6,811 bases of DNA from Pseudomonadota bacterium (GTDB taxonomy: Bacteria; Pseudomonadota; Gammaproteobacteria; Xanthomonadales; Xanthomonadaceae), in the NCBI GenBank assembly GCA_023423675.1, contig JAFAFD010000072.1, positions 1-6,811 on the forward strand. Direction: 5' to 3'. Positions 1 through 6,667 of this stretch are shown here, piece by piece. The notes under the pieces are model-generated. The model was not told the origin of the DNA. It worked only from the letters and a program-made list of their open reading frames with translations, and did not search any database. How positions within the stretch are numbered: position 1 is the first letter of the stretch; each line of letters begins with the position of its first letter. The position numbers were made by a program, and so were the translations under genes.

Positions 1-1
1 G

Positions 2-298
2 CCGGAGGCCACGGCCAGCAAGCCCGAAGCCCCGGCCGCGCCGGCCGCTCCGGCTGCCAGCGGTGTCGGTTTCGCCGTGCAGCTGGGCGCGTTCGGCCAG
101 GCCAATGATGCCAATGCACTGCGCGACAAGGTCCGCGCCGCCGGTTTCAGCGCCTTCGTCGAGCAGGTCCGCACCGAAAAGGGCACCCTGCACCGCGTGC
201 GGGTCGGGCCGGTGGCCAACCGCGCCGACGCCGAACAGCTGAAGGCGCAGGTCGCCGCCAAGGTCGGCGTGGCCGGCATGGTGCGCCCGCACCCATGA
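2..298 (+). CDS. dedD: SPOR-domain cell-division protein, DedD-like (5'-truncated)
   Basis: Only the last 98 residues are in the window; the frame is open to the left edge, so the start lies upstream and the GTG at 77 is an internal valine. The visible part begins with an Ala/Pro-rich linker (about residues 1-20 of the fragment) followed by a SPOR domain (about 24-95), recognisable by the opening FAVQLGAF, the GFSAFVEQV strand and the RVRVGPV strand before the last helix. SPOR domains bind denuded glycan strands of septal peptidoglycan; in DedD-type proteins the domain is periplasmic, held by one N-terminal membrane helix that would lie outside this window. The order SPOR protein - cvpA - purF matches dedD-cvpA-purF of enterobacteria, which supports the name. 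The family call is firm; the symbol rests on gene order. Confidence 0.85.
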   Translation, partial: PEATASKPEAPAAPAAPAASGVGFAVQLGAFGQANDANALRDKVRAAGFSAFVEQVRTEKGTLHRVRVGPVANRADAEQLKAQVAAKVGVAGMVRPHP

Positions 299-329
299 CC
301 TGCCCGCAGCCCCGTTGCCAGCGCCGCCG

Positions 330-335
330 AAGGAG
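330..335 (+). promoter_or_regulatory. Ribosome-binding site deciding the cvpA start
   Basis: AAGGAG lies 9 nt before the ATG at 345. It selects that ATG over an upstream in-frame TTG at 315, which would place a non-hydrophobic stretch before the first membrane helix. Confidence 0.75.
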
Positions 336-344
336 CGGGGCGCC

Positions 345-1097
345 ATGATCGACGTGGTGCTGCTGTTCGTGATTGCCGCCTCGGCCCTGCTCGGGTTGCT
401 GCGCGGCTTCGTGAGCATCGTCATCGGCACCGTCTCATGGCTGGTCGCCGCCTGGGCGGCCCTCGCCTTCGGCAGTGATGCCGCGCGCTGGTGGTCGGCC
501 CCGGCCGCACCGGGCGGCGAACACTTCATCGGTGGCTACCTGGGCGTCGGCATCGGCGTGATGCTGGTGGTCGCGGTCATCGGCATGGTCATCAAGCACA
601 TCGTCCATCGCAACATGCTGGGCAGCCTGGACCGCCTGCTGGGCGGGGTGCTGGGCACCGTCCGTGGCGGGCTGATCGCGGCCATCCTGTTGCTGCTGGG
701 CAGCTTCACCCCTCTGACCGCCGAGCCGTCCTGGCACAACTCCAGCCTGCGCCCGGTGCTGAACCCGGCCGTGGCCTGGATGAACAGCAAGCTGCCGCAC
801 TGGGAGGTGCCGGGCGCCGATCTGCTGCCCAAGGCCTTGCCAGTGGACACTTTGTCCCCATCTGCGTTGATGGAAATGGGCAAGAACGCGGGCGCCGGGT
901 TGGGCAAGCCGGGCGCGACAGGCGATAATGGCATCCTCAACCAGGTAGTGGCGGGCAGCGGATGGCTGCGGCCTGCGAAAGCGGAACAGGGCAGCGAACA
1001 TGATCCGGCCGAAGTGCGCCCGGATGCCCCAGCACTGCCAGGCAACATCGAGCCGGACGATCCGGCCAACGTCGACCGCAGGCGCGGCGATCACTGA
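345..1097 (+). CDS. cvpA: CvpA family inner-membrane protein with long C-terminal tail
   Basis: CvpA is an integral inner-membrane protein known from colicin V production/secretion in E. coli and usually found beside purF; its molecular role is not settled. The 250-residue product has four hydrophobic segments (about 2-18, 22-43, 60-83 and 101-120), starting at the first residues (MIDVVLLF), followed by the family-typical short segment before [10 protein letters not shown] (about 96-105). The start is the ATG after a good AAGGAG; an upstream TTG at 315 is rejected. E. coli CvpA is about 160 residues, so about 85 residues here form an extra tail, rich in Pro, Ala, Gly and Asp and probably disordered. 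It sits 46 nt after the SPOR gene and 59 nt before purF, consistent with one operon. Topology was judged by eye only. Confidence 0.9.
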   Translation: MIDVVLLFVIAASALLGLLRGFVSIVIGTVSWLVAAWAALAFGSDAARWWSAPAAPGGEHFIGGYLGVGIGVMLVVAVIGMVIKHIVHRNMLGSLDRLLGGVLGTVRGGLIAAILLLLGSFTPLTAEPSWHNSSLRPVLNPAVAWMNSKLPHWEVPGADLLPKALPVDTLSPSALMEMGKNAGAGLGKPGATGDNGILNQVVAGSGWLRPAKAEQGSEHDPAEVRPDAPALPGNIEPDDPANVDRRRGDH

Positions 1098-1098
1098 A

Positions 1099-1141
1099 GG
1101 CCAGGCATGGCCACCTTCCCTGTAACTGGGCGCATGCCCAG
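1099..1141 (+). promoter_or_regulatory. Two small hairpins in the cvpA-purF leader
   Basis: The 59-nt gap holds two perfect inverted repeats: GGCCA/TGGCC (1099-1112, 4-nt loop) and CTGGGC/GCCCAG (1126-1141, loop GCAT). The second ends 1 nt before the GGAG (1143-1146) that serves the purF ATG at 1157. They may tune purF translation or mRNA stability. There is no T-tract, so a terminator is unlikely, and nothing resembles the E. coli PurR operator. In GC-rich DNA short stems like these are common, so a function is tentative. Confidence 0.35.
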
Positions 1142-1156
1142 CGGAGACCTCGCACC

Positions 1157-2623
1157 ATGTGTGGCATCGTCGGAATCGTCGGCAACCAGAACGTCGCCGG
1201 GCAGTTGTATGACGGCTTGACCGTCCTCCAGCATCGCGGCCAGGACGCGGCAGGCATCGCCACCGCCAGCGGCAGCCGCCTGCGGGTACAGAAGGCCACC
1301 GGCCTGGTCCGCGACGTGTTCGACGCCCGCACCATGTCCACCCTGGAAGGCAACATCGGCATCGCCCACGTGCGTTACCCGACTGCCGGTTCGGAAGGCA
1401 TGGACGAAGCGCAGCCGTTCTACGTCAATTCGCCGTACGGCATCGCGCTGGCCCACAACGGCAACCTGATCAACACCGAAGACCTGCGTCGCCAGGTGTT
1501 CGAGCAGGACCGCCGCAACGTCAACACCGATTCGGACAGCGAAGTGCTGCTGAACGTGTTTGCCTACGAACTGGAGCAGCAGCGCCAGCTCAGCCCGGAA
1601 GCGGCCATCCGCGCCGTCGCCGGCGTGCACCGCCGCTGCAAGGGCGGCTATGCGGTGGTCAGCGTGGTACTGGGCCTGGGCCTGGTCGCCTTCCGCGATC
1701 CGCATGGCATCCGTCCGCTGGTGCTGGGCAAGCGCAGCCACGCTGAAGGCGATGAGTACATCGTGGCCTCCGAATCGGCTGCGCTGGACGTGCTGGGCTT
1801 CCAGCGCGTCCGCGACGTGCAGCCGGGCGAAGCGCTGGTGATCACCGCGCGTGGCGAGCTGTTCTCGGAGATCTGCGCCGAGCCGGCCGAGCACACTCCG
1901 TGCATCTTCGAGTACGTGTACTTCGCACGTCCCGATTCGATGATCGACAACGTGTCGGTGCACAAGGCGCGCATGCGCATGGGCATCAAGCTGGGCGAGA
2001 AGATCCTGCGCCTGCGCCCGGACCACGACATCGACACGATCATCCCGATCCCGGACACCTCGCGCGATGCCGCGCTGGAAATCTCCAACGTGCTCGGCGT
2101 GAAGTACCGCGAAGGCTTCATCAAGAACCGCTACATCGGCCGCACCTTCATCATGCCGGGCCAGGGTGAGCGGGTGAAGTCGGTGCGCCGCAAGCTCAAC
2201 CCGATCCACCTGGAGTTCCGCAACCGCGTGGTGCTGCTGGTGGACGACTCGATCGTGCGCGGCACCACCAGCCAGCAGATCGTGCAGATGGCCCGCGATG
2301 CAGGCGCGCGCAAGGTCTACCTGGCCAGCGCCGCGCCGCCGGTGCGTTTCCCGAACATCTACGGCATCGACATGCCGGCGGCCGAGGAACTGGTCGCGCA
2401 CAACCGCACGGTGGAAGAGATCGAAGCCCACCTGGGCTGCGACTGGCTGATCTACCAGGACATCGAGGACATGGAAGCGGCGGTGAGCGAAGGCAACACG
2501 GCGCTGCGCAGCTTCGATTCGTCGTGCTTCAACGGCCATTACCCGACGGGCATCGAGCCGGGCTACTTCGAGCGCATCCAGCAGCTGCGTTCGGACGACG
2601 CCAAGCACAAGCGCCGCGCCTGA
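1157..2623 (+). CDS. purF: Amidophosphoribosyltransferase (glutamine PRPP amidotransferase)
   Basis: It makes 5-phosphoribosylamine from PRPP and glutamine, the first committed step of purine synthesis, in the cytoplasm. The 488-residue product is close to E. coli PurF (about 505). The protein begins MCGIVGIVG: Cys2 is the N-terminal nucleophile after Met removal, with no propeptide, as in the E. coli-type enzyme and unlike the Bacillus type. The glutaminase half shows HRGQD (26-30), HVRYPTAG with Arg73, the oxyanion NG (101-102) and Asp127. The transferase half carries the PRPP-binding loop [10 protein letters not shown] (362-371). GGAG at 1143-1146 is 10 nt before the ATG. A long open frame lies antisense to this gene but is a GC-rich codon artefact. 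Regulation by purine end products is expected of the family, but no operator was recognised. Confidence 0.98.
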   Translation: MCGIVGIVGNQNVAGQLYDGLTVLQHRGQDAAGIATASGSRLRVQKATGLVRDVFDARTMSTLEGNIGIAHVRYPTAGSEGMDEAQPFYVNSPYGIALAHNGNLINTEDLRRQVFEQDRRNVNTDSDSEVLLNVFAYELEQQRQLSPEAAIRAVAGVHRRCKGGYAVVSVVLGLGLVAFRDPHGIRPLVLGKRSHAEGDEYIVASESAALDVLGFQRVRDVQPGEALVITARGELFSEICAEPAEHTPCIFEYVYFARPDSMIDNVSVHKARMRMGIKLGEKILRLRPDHDIDTIIPIPDTSRDAALEISNVLGVKYREGFIKNRYIGRTFIMPGQGERVKSVRRKLNPIHLEFRNRVVLLVDDSIVRGTTSQQIVQMARDAGARKVYLASAAPPVRFPNIYGIDMPAAEELVAHNRTVEEIEAHLGCDWLIYQDIEDMEAAVSEGNTALRSFDSSCFNGHYPTGIEPGYFERIQQLRSDDAKHKRRA

Positions 2624-2625
2624 GG
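2621..2625 (+). promoter_or_regulatory. Ribosome-binding site overlapping the purF stop
   Basis: TGAGG contains the purF stop codon and lies 8 nt before the GTG at 2634. Ribosomes ending purF would therefore sit on the initiation region of the next gene, suggesting translational coupling. It is a short match, so moderate confidence. Confidence 0.5.
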
Positions 2626-2633
2626 CCCAGACC

Positions 2634-3458
2634 GTGGTGGATGTCCCCGACGTCGGTGGCGACCTGCTGCGCGCTGCGCAGCAGTGCCTCGCCGAAGCCG
2701 ACCCGCTGCGCAAGGTCGCGCTGACCCAGGCCTATGCGGCCGCGTTCCGTGCCGGCCGCCTGAAGGTGTCCGCCGACGCGCCGCCGCCCGACGCGATCCG
2801 CATGCCCGGCCGTCCGGCGCAGCTGGTGCTGGTACACCCGCGGCAGGTGCCGCGTCGCGGGCTGGGCGGGGTCGAAGGCCGCGCTGCCTTCATCCACGCC
2901 ATCGCCCATATCGAACTGAACGCGATCGACCTGGCCTGGGATGCGGTGTATCGCTTCCGTGGCCTGCCGGCGGCGTTCCATGCCGACTGGGTCAGCTGCG
3001 CCGATGATGAGTCCCGGCACTTCCTGCTGCTGCGCGAGCGGCTGCAGGTGCATGGCCACGAGTACGCCGATTTCCCCGCGCACAACGGCCTGTGGGAAAT
3101 GTGCGAGAAGACCGCCCACGATGGCCTGGCGCGCATGGCACTGGTGCCGCGCGTGCTGGAAGCCCGCGGGCTGGACGTGACGCCGGGCATGATCGAGAAG
3201 CTGCGCAATGTCGGCGATGCTGAAACTGCCGATGTGCTGGAAGTGATCCTGCGCGAGGAAGTGGCGCACGTCGCCGCCGGTTCGCGCTGGTACCGCTGGT
3301 ACTGCGAACGTGCCGGCGTCGAACCGCGCGCACGCTTCAAGGAACTGCTGCTGGAATACGCCGGCGGCTACCTGCACGGCCCGTTCAACCTCGAAGCCCG
3401 CCTGCTGGCCGGTTTCGATGCCGACGAACTGGCCAACCTGATCGAACAGGCCGGTTGA
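2634..3458 (+). CDS. DUF455 ferritin-like protein
   Basis: The 274-residue product fits the DUF455 family, predicted ferritin-like four-helix proteins of unknown substrate. Visible metal-ligand candidates are Glu94 in HIELNAIDLAW, the pair E126xxH129 in DDESRHF, Glu176 in VPRVLEARGLD and E209xxH212 in REEVAHV; this E, ExxH, E, ExxH pattern is what a carboxylate-bridged di-iron site needs, as in ferritin and MiaE-type hydroxylases. No signal peptide is seen, so it is probably cytoplasmic. The start is GTG at 2634, 10 nt after the purF stop; GTG at 2637 is an alternative one codon on. Close linkage suggests cotranscription with purF. A role in oxygen-dependent hydroxylation or iron handling is possible but is inference; the family assignment was made from memory of the motifs. 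Confidence 0.85.
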   Translation: MVDVPDVGGDLLRAAQQCLAEADPLRKVALTQAYAAAFRAGRLKVSADAPPPDAIRMPGRPAQLVLVHPRQVPRRGLGGVEGRAAFIHAIAHIELNAIDLAWDAVYRFRGLPAAFHADWVSCADDESRHFLLLRERLQVHGHEYADFPAHNGLWEMCEKTAHDGLARMALVPRVLEARGLDVTPGMIEKLRNVGDAETADVLEVILREEVAHVAAGSRWYRWYCERAGVEPRARFKELLLEYAGGYLHGPFNLEARLLAGFDADELANLIEQAG

Positions 3459-3474
3459 TACGCGCCACGCACCA

Positions 3475-3497
3475 GTAGATCCACGCCATGCGTGGAT
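3475..3497. repeat. SMAG-type (GTAG) REP palindrome between convergent genes
   Basis: GTAG (3475-3478) is followed directly by a perfect 8-bp stem ATCCACGC/GCGTGGAT (3479-3486 and 3490-3497) with the 3-nt loop CAT. A GTAG head on a short palindrome is the hallmark of the SMAG repetitive extragenic palindromes of S. maltophilia. It lies 16 nt after the DUF455 stop and 5 nt before the stop of the convergent hydrolase gene, so it may also stabilise or end transcripts from either side. No T-tract follows. Only this copy was recognised in the window. Confidence 0.7.
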
Positions 3498-3502
3498 GCG
3501 CA

Positions 3503-4984
3503 TCAGGCGTTGGACAGGACCACGCGCTTGCCATCCACCGTTGGCCGGTTGATGTAGAACAGCCCGGGCCCGGGGCGGTAGGGCAACTCGCTCACGCCGG
3601 CATCGGCGGTGTAGGTCAGCGCGGTGTCGCCCAGTGCATCGAAGTTCCAGTGCGCCGACTGCATCAGGTAGCGGCGGCGCAGCAGCGCTTCCTGCGTCGG
3701 GGTCAGAGCCTGGCCCTCCAGCAGCCGCCGCGCGATCGGCTGCAGTGCAGCGGGCAGCGCCCATGCCGCCACGTCGGCGGCCTCGGCGGTCCACTTCACG
3801 CCGGCGTCGCGGGCCTGCCGCTGCATCACCTGCAGGGCGATCAGCTGGTAGCGCCAGTCGATGGGCCGGCGCAGCACCACCGCTGCGGTCACGTACAGCA
3901 CCGGGGCCAGCAGCACGCTGCGGCTGCCGGCACGGCGCTGCTGCTGCCACTGGTGCCAGACATCCACCCACACCTCCTTCTCATCCACGCCCAGCTGCTG
4001 CCGCCAGCGCTCGGCATCGGCCTGTGCTTCGGCGTACACCGTGGTCGCCTGCAGCTGCGCCAGTGAAGGCGTCTGGTAGTCGGGCACCGGCGGGCGGCGC
4101 AGCAGCTGGCGGCGCGGACGGCTCAGCAGCTTCGGACCTTCCTCGGTCTGGTCGTAGCCACCGCCGATGTTGGCATGCACGCCGGGCAGCACGATCTCGG
4201 TATGCGCCGGTGCCACCGTGGTCAGCGGGTAGTGCTGGCGGTGCTCATCGCGGGCCACCAGCTGCACCACGCGGCCGGCGATGCCTGCAGGCAGGGCCAG
4301 CTGCGGCTGCTCGTCGGCGCGGCCGCCGCTGACCGCCACCACCGTGTCGAACAGGCCGATGAAGCGCAGCGCCGGGCGCTGCACCGCGAAATCCACGGCA
4401 CAGGCGAGGCCCGCCTGCACCAGCAGCTGACGCCAGCGCGCGCCGTCCCAGCCACGCAGCTGGTTGGCGACATCCCGGGCCGCCGCTGCGCCCCGCGAGT
4501 AACCGAACAGATCCACCTGCACGCCGTGCAGCGGGGTGTGCGGCCTGGCAGCGAGCGCGACCAGGGCGGCCGGCAGCAGCACCTGCAACGCGCGCTGCAC
4601 CTTGGCGCGCACGCCGCTGGCGCCCACGCCGAACGCCAGTCCGATCAGGTCGTCCTCGGCATCATCGCGGGTGCCGACGCCTTCGATGTAGATCGCCAGC
4701 GATGCGCCCACCCCGGCCGTGCGCCGGCTGTCCGGGTAAAGCTGGTACAGCCGCATGATGTTGGTGGTGCCGTTGTCGTAGCTGCTGGTCAGCCGGCTCT
4801 GGTAGGTCGAGTCGTCGTCGGCACGCAGCAGGGCAGGGCGCGGCTGCGGGGCCTGCGGGCGCCCCCGCGCAAGGTTGTGCGCGTTGTTGCGGGTGCCGTC
4901 GAAGAACAGGCCGATCTGCAGCACGCCGATGCGCAGCACGCCGGGATCGGCGTCGGTGTCTGCCTGGTGCTGGCCTGGTGCCAT
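3503..4984 (-). CDS. DUF2235 alpha/beta hydrolase, Tle1-like T6SS lipase effector candidate
   Basis: The 493-residue product belongs to the DUF2235 family, which includes the Tle1 phospholipase effectors of type VI secretion. It opens with IGLFFDGTRNN (about 24-34), the family's first strand and Asp loop. The nucleophile elbow is GYSRG (161-165, Ser163); the catalytic Asp candidate is Asp213 in LFDTV, and the His candidate is His270 in GVHANIGGGY. All three triad positions are therefore present. A hydrophobic run (about 356-371) could touch membranes. There is no signal peptide, as expected for T6SS cargo. The ATG at 4984 is chosen because a strong AAGGGGAA precedes it; the frame continues upstream but without family sequence. 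No T6SS structural gene (VgrG, PAAR, Hcp) or obvious immunity gene is in the window. It is divergent from the Cry-like gene and convergent with DUF455. Export by T6SS and lipid specificity are inference. Confidence 0.88.
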   Translation of the reverse strand: MAPGQHQADTDADPGVLRIGVLQIGLFFDGTRNNAHNLARGRPQAPQPRPALLRADDDSTYQSRLTSSYDNGTTNIMRLYQLYPDSRRTAGVGASLAIYIEGVGTRDDAEDDLIGLAFGVGASGVRAKVQRALQVLLPAALVALAARPHTPLHGVQVDLFGYSRGAAAARDVANQLRGWDGARWRQLLVQAGLACAVDFAVQRPALRFIGLFDTVVAVSGGRADEQPQLALPAGIAGRVVQLVARDEHRQHYPLTTVAPAHTEIVLPGVHANIGGGYDQTEEGPKLLSRPRRQLLRRPPVPDYQTPSLAQLQATTVYAEAQADAERWRQQLGVDEKEVWVDVWHQWQQQRRAGSRSVLLAPVLYVTAAVVLRRPIDWRYQLIALQVMQRQARDAGVKWTAEAADVAAWALPAALQPIARRLLEGQALTPTQEALLRRRYLMQSAHWNFDALGDTALTYTADAGVSELPYRPGPGLFYINRPTVDGKRVVLSNA

Positions 4985-4989
4985 GTGCG

Positions 4990-4997
4990 TTCCCCTT
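4990..4997 (-). promoter_or_regulatory. Ribosome-binding site deciding the hydrolase start
   Basis: Read on the minus strand this is AAGGGGAA, 5 nt before the ATG at 4984-4982. It fixes the start and makes the 51 extra upstream in-frame codons unlikely to be translated. Confidence 0.75.
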
Positions 4998-5136
4998 CGT
5001 GGCCTGCACACGGTAGCGCGAAAGGCAGGACCTCGGCGCATTTGGTCGCATCCAGCCCGGAGGGCGATGTCCAGCGCGAAGGACGACAGCCGCTTCAACG
5101 GTGGGCTGCGCAGCAGATATGCGTCTACTGCCTGCA

Positions 5137-5167
5137 CGGGCCGTCAGCCTGTTACGCGATCGGCCCG
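5137..5167. promoter_or_regulatory. Inverted repeat, possible operator
   Basis: Perfect 7-bp arms CGGGCCG and CGGCCCG are separated by 17 nt, giving 24 nt between arm starts, a little over two helical turns. The location between two divergent genes is right for a shared regulator site, but GC-only arms of this length arise easily in this base composition. Confidence 0.25.
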
Positions 5168-5232
5168 GAAGCGCACGTGCAACGCTGGGTCGCCGCTGCC
5201 GATTGCTGCCATCTATTGGTGCTCGCACCGCG

Positions 5233-5259
5233 GCGGGGGTGTGCTTGGTCTCCCCCCGC
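5233..5259 (+). promoter_or_regulatory. GC hairpin in the leader of the Cry-like gene
   Basis: GCGGGGG (5233-5239) pairs perfectly with CCCCCGC (5253-5259) around a 13-nt loop, ending 13 nt before the ATG at 5273. The 13 nt between hairpin and ATG contain no purine-rich Shine-Dalgarno sequence. The stem therefore occupies the region where a ribosome would bind and may keep translation low. It has no T-tract and is not a typical terminator. Confidence 0.4.
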
Positions 5260-5272
5260 TCCGGTATCCGCC

Positions 5273-6667
5273 ATGACCTTCACCTGTTCCCGCCGCACCC
5301 TGCTTGCCGGTGCACTGGCCACCGCGGCAGGTGTCGCCTTGCCCGGCCGCAGCAACGCCGCCTGGGCACCGGATCTGCCGCCGCTGTCCGATCCCGACTG
5401 GTGGTGGGGCATCTTCCGCGACCTGACGCTGATGGGCCTGGGCAGCCTGCCGGGCATCGGCGGGGTGGCGTCCTACTTCGGCGCACTGTTCCTGCCGCAG
5501 AGCCTGTTCACCCGTCCCGACGAGCAGTGGCAGCGCTATGTGCAGGCCATCAACACGATTGTCGACGCGCGCATCGCCGATGCCATCTACCTGCAGGTCA
5601 GTGCACGCCTGCAGGGCATTTCGCAGGCGCTGCGGCTGTACCAGCAGGCGCAGGATGCCGGCGATGCGGCGCACCTGCGCGCGGTCGAGGATGCAGTCAA
5701 CGTCACCCTGACCACGGCCATGCCGGATTTCATGCTGGCCGGCCAGGAGTACCGGCTGCTGCCGCTGTTCGTCCCGGCCGCCAACCTGCATCTGGGGCTG
5801 CTGCGGCAGGCGGCCCTGCGGGCGCGCCAGCAGGGCGCGTCGGCGGTGGCCGATGATTTCAGCCGGCAGCTCAGCGCAGCACTGGATGACTACGGGCGCT
5901 ACTACGACACGACAGTCGCCCTCCGCCTGCAGCAGGAGGTGCGTGGCCATCCGCACGACGCGTACCGGCAGCGCAGCGAGCCGCTGGCGGCGGTACTGCA
6001 GCTGCGCACGCAGCTGCAGCTCAGCCTGGGCGACGTCCGCGACTGCTGGCCGTGGTTCGATGCGCAACGCCATCCCGGCCCCGTGCGGCCACGCCTGGAC
6101 CGTGAGGTGTTCAGTCCGCTGCTGGGGTCCTGGTACGACGACACCCAGGTGATGCCCAGCACGCTGCCCGCCCGGTCCGCGCCCACTGGGCCGATCCAGG
6201 TGGTGCGCACCGGCGGCTTCCTGTTCGTGGACGGCCTGGCGCTGGGCTATGCCGACGGGCAGGGGCCCGGCGGCACGAGTCAGACCGTCATTGGCGGCAG
6301 TGGCGGGCGCTGGAACACGATCGGGAATGTGGTCGAACGCGGCCATATCGTGGCTGCAGAGGTGCGCAGCGGCTACGCGGTGAACGCCCTGAACCTGGAG
6401 TTCGGCGACGGCAGCCAGTCATCCTGGGTGGGGGACGCCGGTGATGGCGCGGTGGGTGCCCAGCGCACCCGGGTGCAACTGGCGGGGCACCGCATTTCCA
6501 GTGTGATGGGCTTTGGCACGGCCGCGGGTTACGGCGGCGTCCTGTCAGGCTGCGTGTTCGGCCTGCAGCTGCTGGCGATGGAGGCACCGGCCACGCTCGA
6601 TGCCGGTGTACGGCATCACCTGCGCAGGGTCTGGCCTGCCATGCTGGATACGCTGCCGCGCCGTTGA
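5273..6667 (+). CDS. Tat-exported Cry-type delta-endotoxin-domain protein
   Basis: The 464-residue product starts with a twin-arginine signal: SRRTLL (6-11), a hydrophobic run to about 24, and a possible cleavage site after SNA (27-29). Residues about 80-225 match the helical pore-forming domain I of three-domain Cry toxins: WQRYVQAINTIVDARI (86-101), LLPLFVPAANLHLGLLR (162-178, equivalent to the conserved Cry block around helix 5, typically QAANLHL-LLLRD), and WPWFDAQ...LDREVFS (259-281), resembling the next Cry block (YDTR...LTREVYT). From about 306 to 433 a Gly-rich, strand-like region with IGGSGG (340-345) and GYAVNALNLEFGDGS resembles a jacalin/beta-prism fold. A short helix ends the protein; there is no room for Cry domain III (core Cry toxins are about 600 residues). 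The start at 5273 gives a normal Tat n-region, though it lacks a clear ribosome-binding site. Target and pore activity are inference. Confidence 0.85.
   Translation: MTFTCSRRTLLAGALATAAGVALPGRSNAAWAPDLPPLSDPDWWWGIFRDLTLMGLGSLPGIGGVASYFGALFLPQSLFTRPDEQWQRYVQAINTIVDARIADAIYLQVSARLQGISQALRLYQQAQDAGDAAHLRAVEDAVNVTLTTAMPDFMLAGQEYRLLPLFVPAANLHLGLLRQAALRARQQGASAVADDFSRQLSAALDDYGRYYDTTVALRLQQEVRGHPHDAYRQRSEPLAAVLQLRTQLQLSLGDVRDCWPWFDAQRHPGPVRPRLDREVFSPLLGSWYDDTQVMPSTLPARSAPTGPIQVVRTGGFLFVDGLALGYADGQGPGGTSQTVIGGSGGRWNTIGNVVERGHIVAAEVRSGYAVNALNLEFGDGSQSSWVGDAGDGAVGAQRTRVQLAGHRISSVMGFGTAAGYGGVLSGCVFGLQLLAMEAPATLDAGVRHHLRRVWPAMLDTLPRR

Larger units (their letters stand above)
4985..5272. promoter_or_regulatory. 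Divergent intergenic region of hydrolase and Cry-like genes
   Basis: These 288 nt should hold the promoters of both divergent genes. No clear sigma-70 -35/-10 pair could be picked out on either strand. Structures seen are an inverted repeat CGGGCCG/CGGCCCG (5137-5143 and 5161-5167, 17-nt spacer), which might be an operator, and a GC hairpin near the Cry-like start (5233-5259). No third gene with a plausible start and family sequence was found; open frames running through are extensions of the flanking genes. Confidence 0.5.

Noticed and set aside
1091..2713. 540-codon open frame antisense to purF
   Set aside because: Its translation is rich in Arg, His, Ala and Val with no family resemblance, and it mirrors the strong codon bias of purF. 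It is a GC-rich antisense artefact.
3503..3700. Possible Xanthomonas-type T4SS effector tail (XVIPCD) at the lipase C-terminus
   Set aside because: The last 65 residues do not show the conserved motifs or the Gln-rich end of that domain; they fit the DUF2235 C-terminal core instead.
2529..3971. 480-codon open frame on the minus strand across DUF455 and the end of the lipase
   Set aside because: It spans two well-supported genes on different strands and has low-complexity Arg/Ala/Gln composition, so it is not a gene.
5015..5082. Near-direct repeat AGCGCGAAAGG (5015-5025) and AGCGCGAAGG (5073-5082)
   Set aside because: The copies differ by one base, are 58 bp apart and show no further similarity; this is within chance for the base composition.
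4985..5137. Upstream extension of the lipase frame by 51 codons
   Set aside because: No ribosome-binding site or family sequence is visible there, and the ATG at 4984 has a strong one.
4175..5272. Plus-strand upstream extension of the Cry-like reading frame (366 codons)
   Set aside because: It lies antisense to the lipase gene and reads as low-complexity His/Arg/Gln sequence. The Tat signal begins cleanly at the ATG at 5273.
4985..5272. A small immunity-protein gene in the divergent gap
   Set aside because: No frame of sensible length with a start, ribosome-binding site and signal or lipobox was found on either strand.
5213..6346. 377-codon open frame antisense to the Cry-like gene
   Set aside because: No recognisable motif is present; the plus-strand frame carries clear Cry-domain signatures over the same bases.
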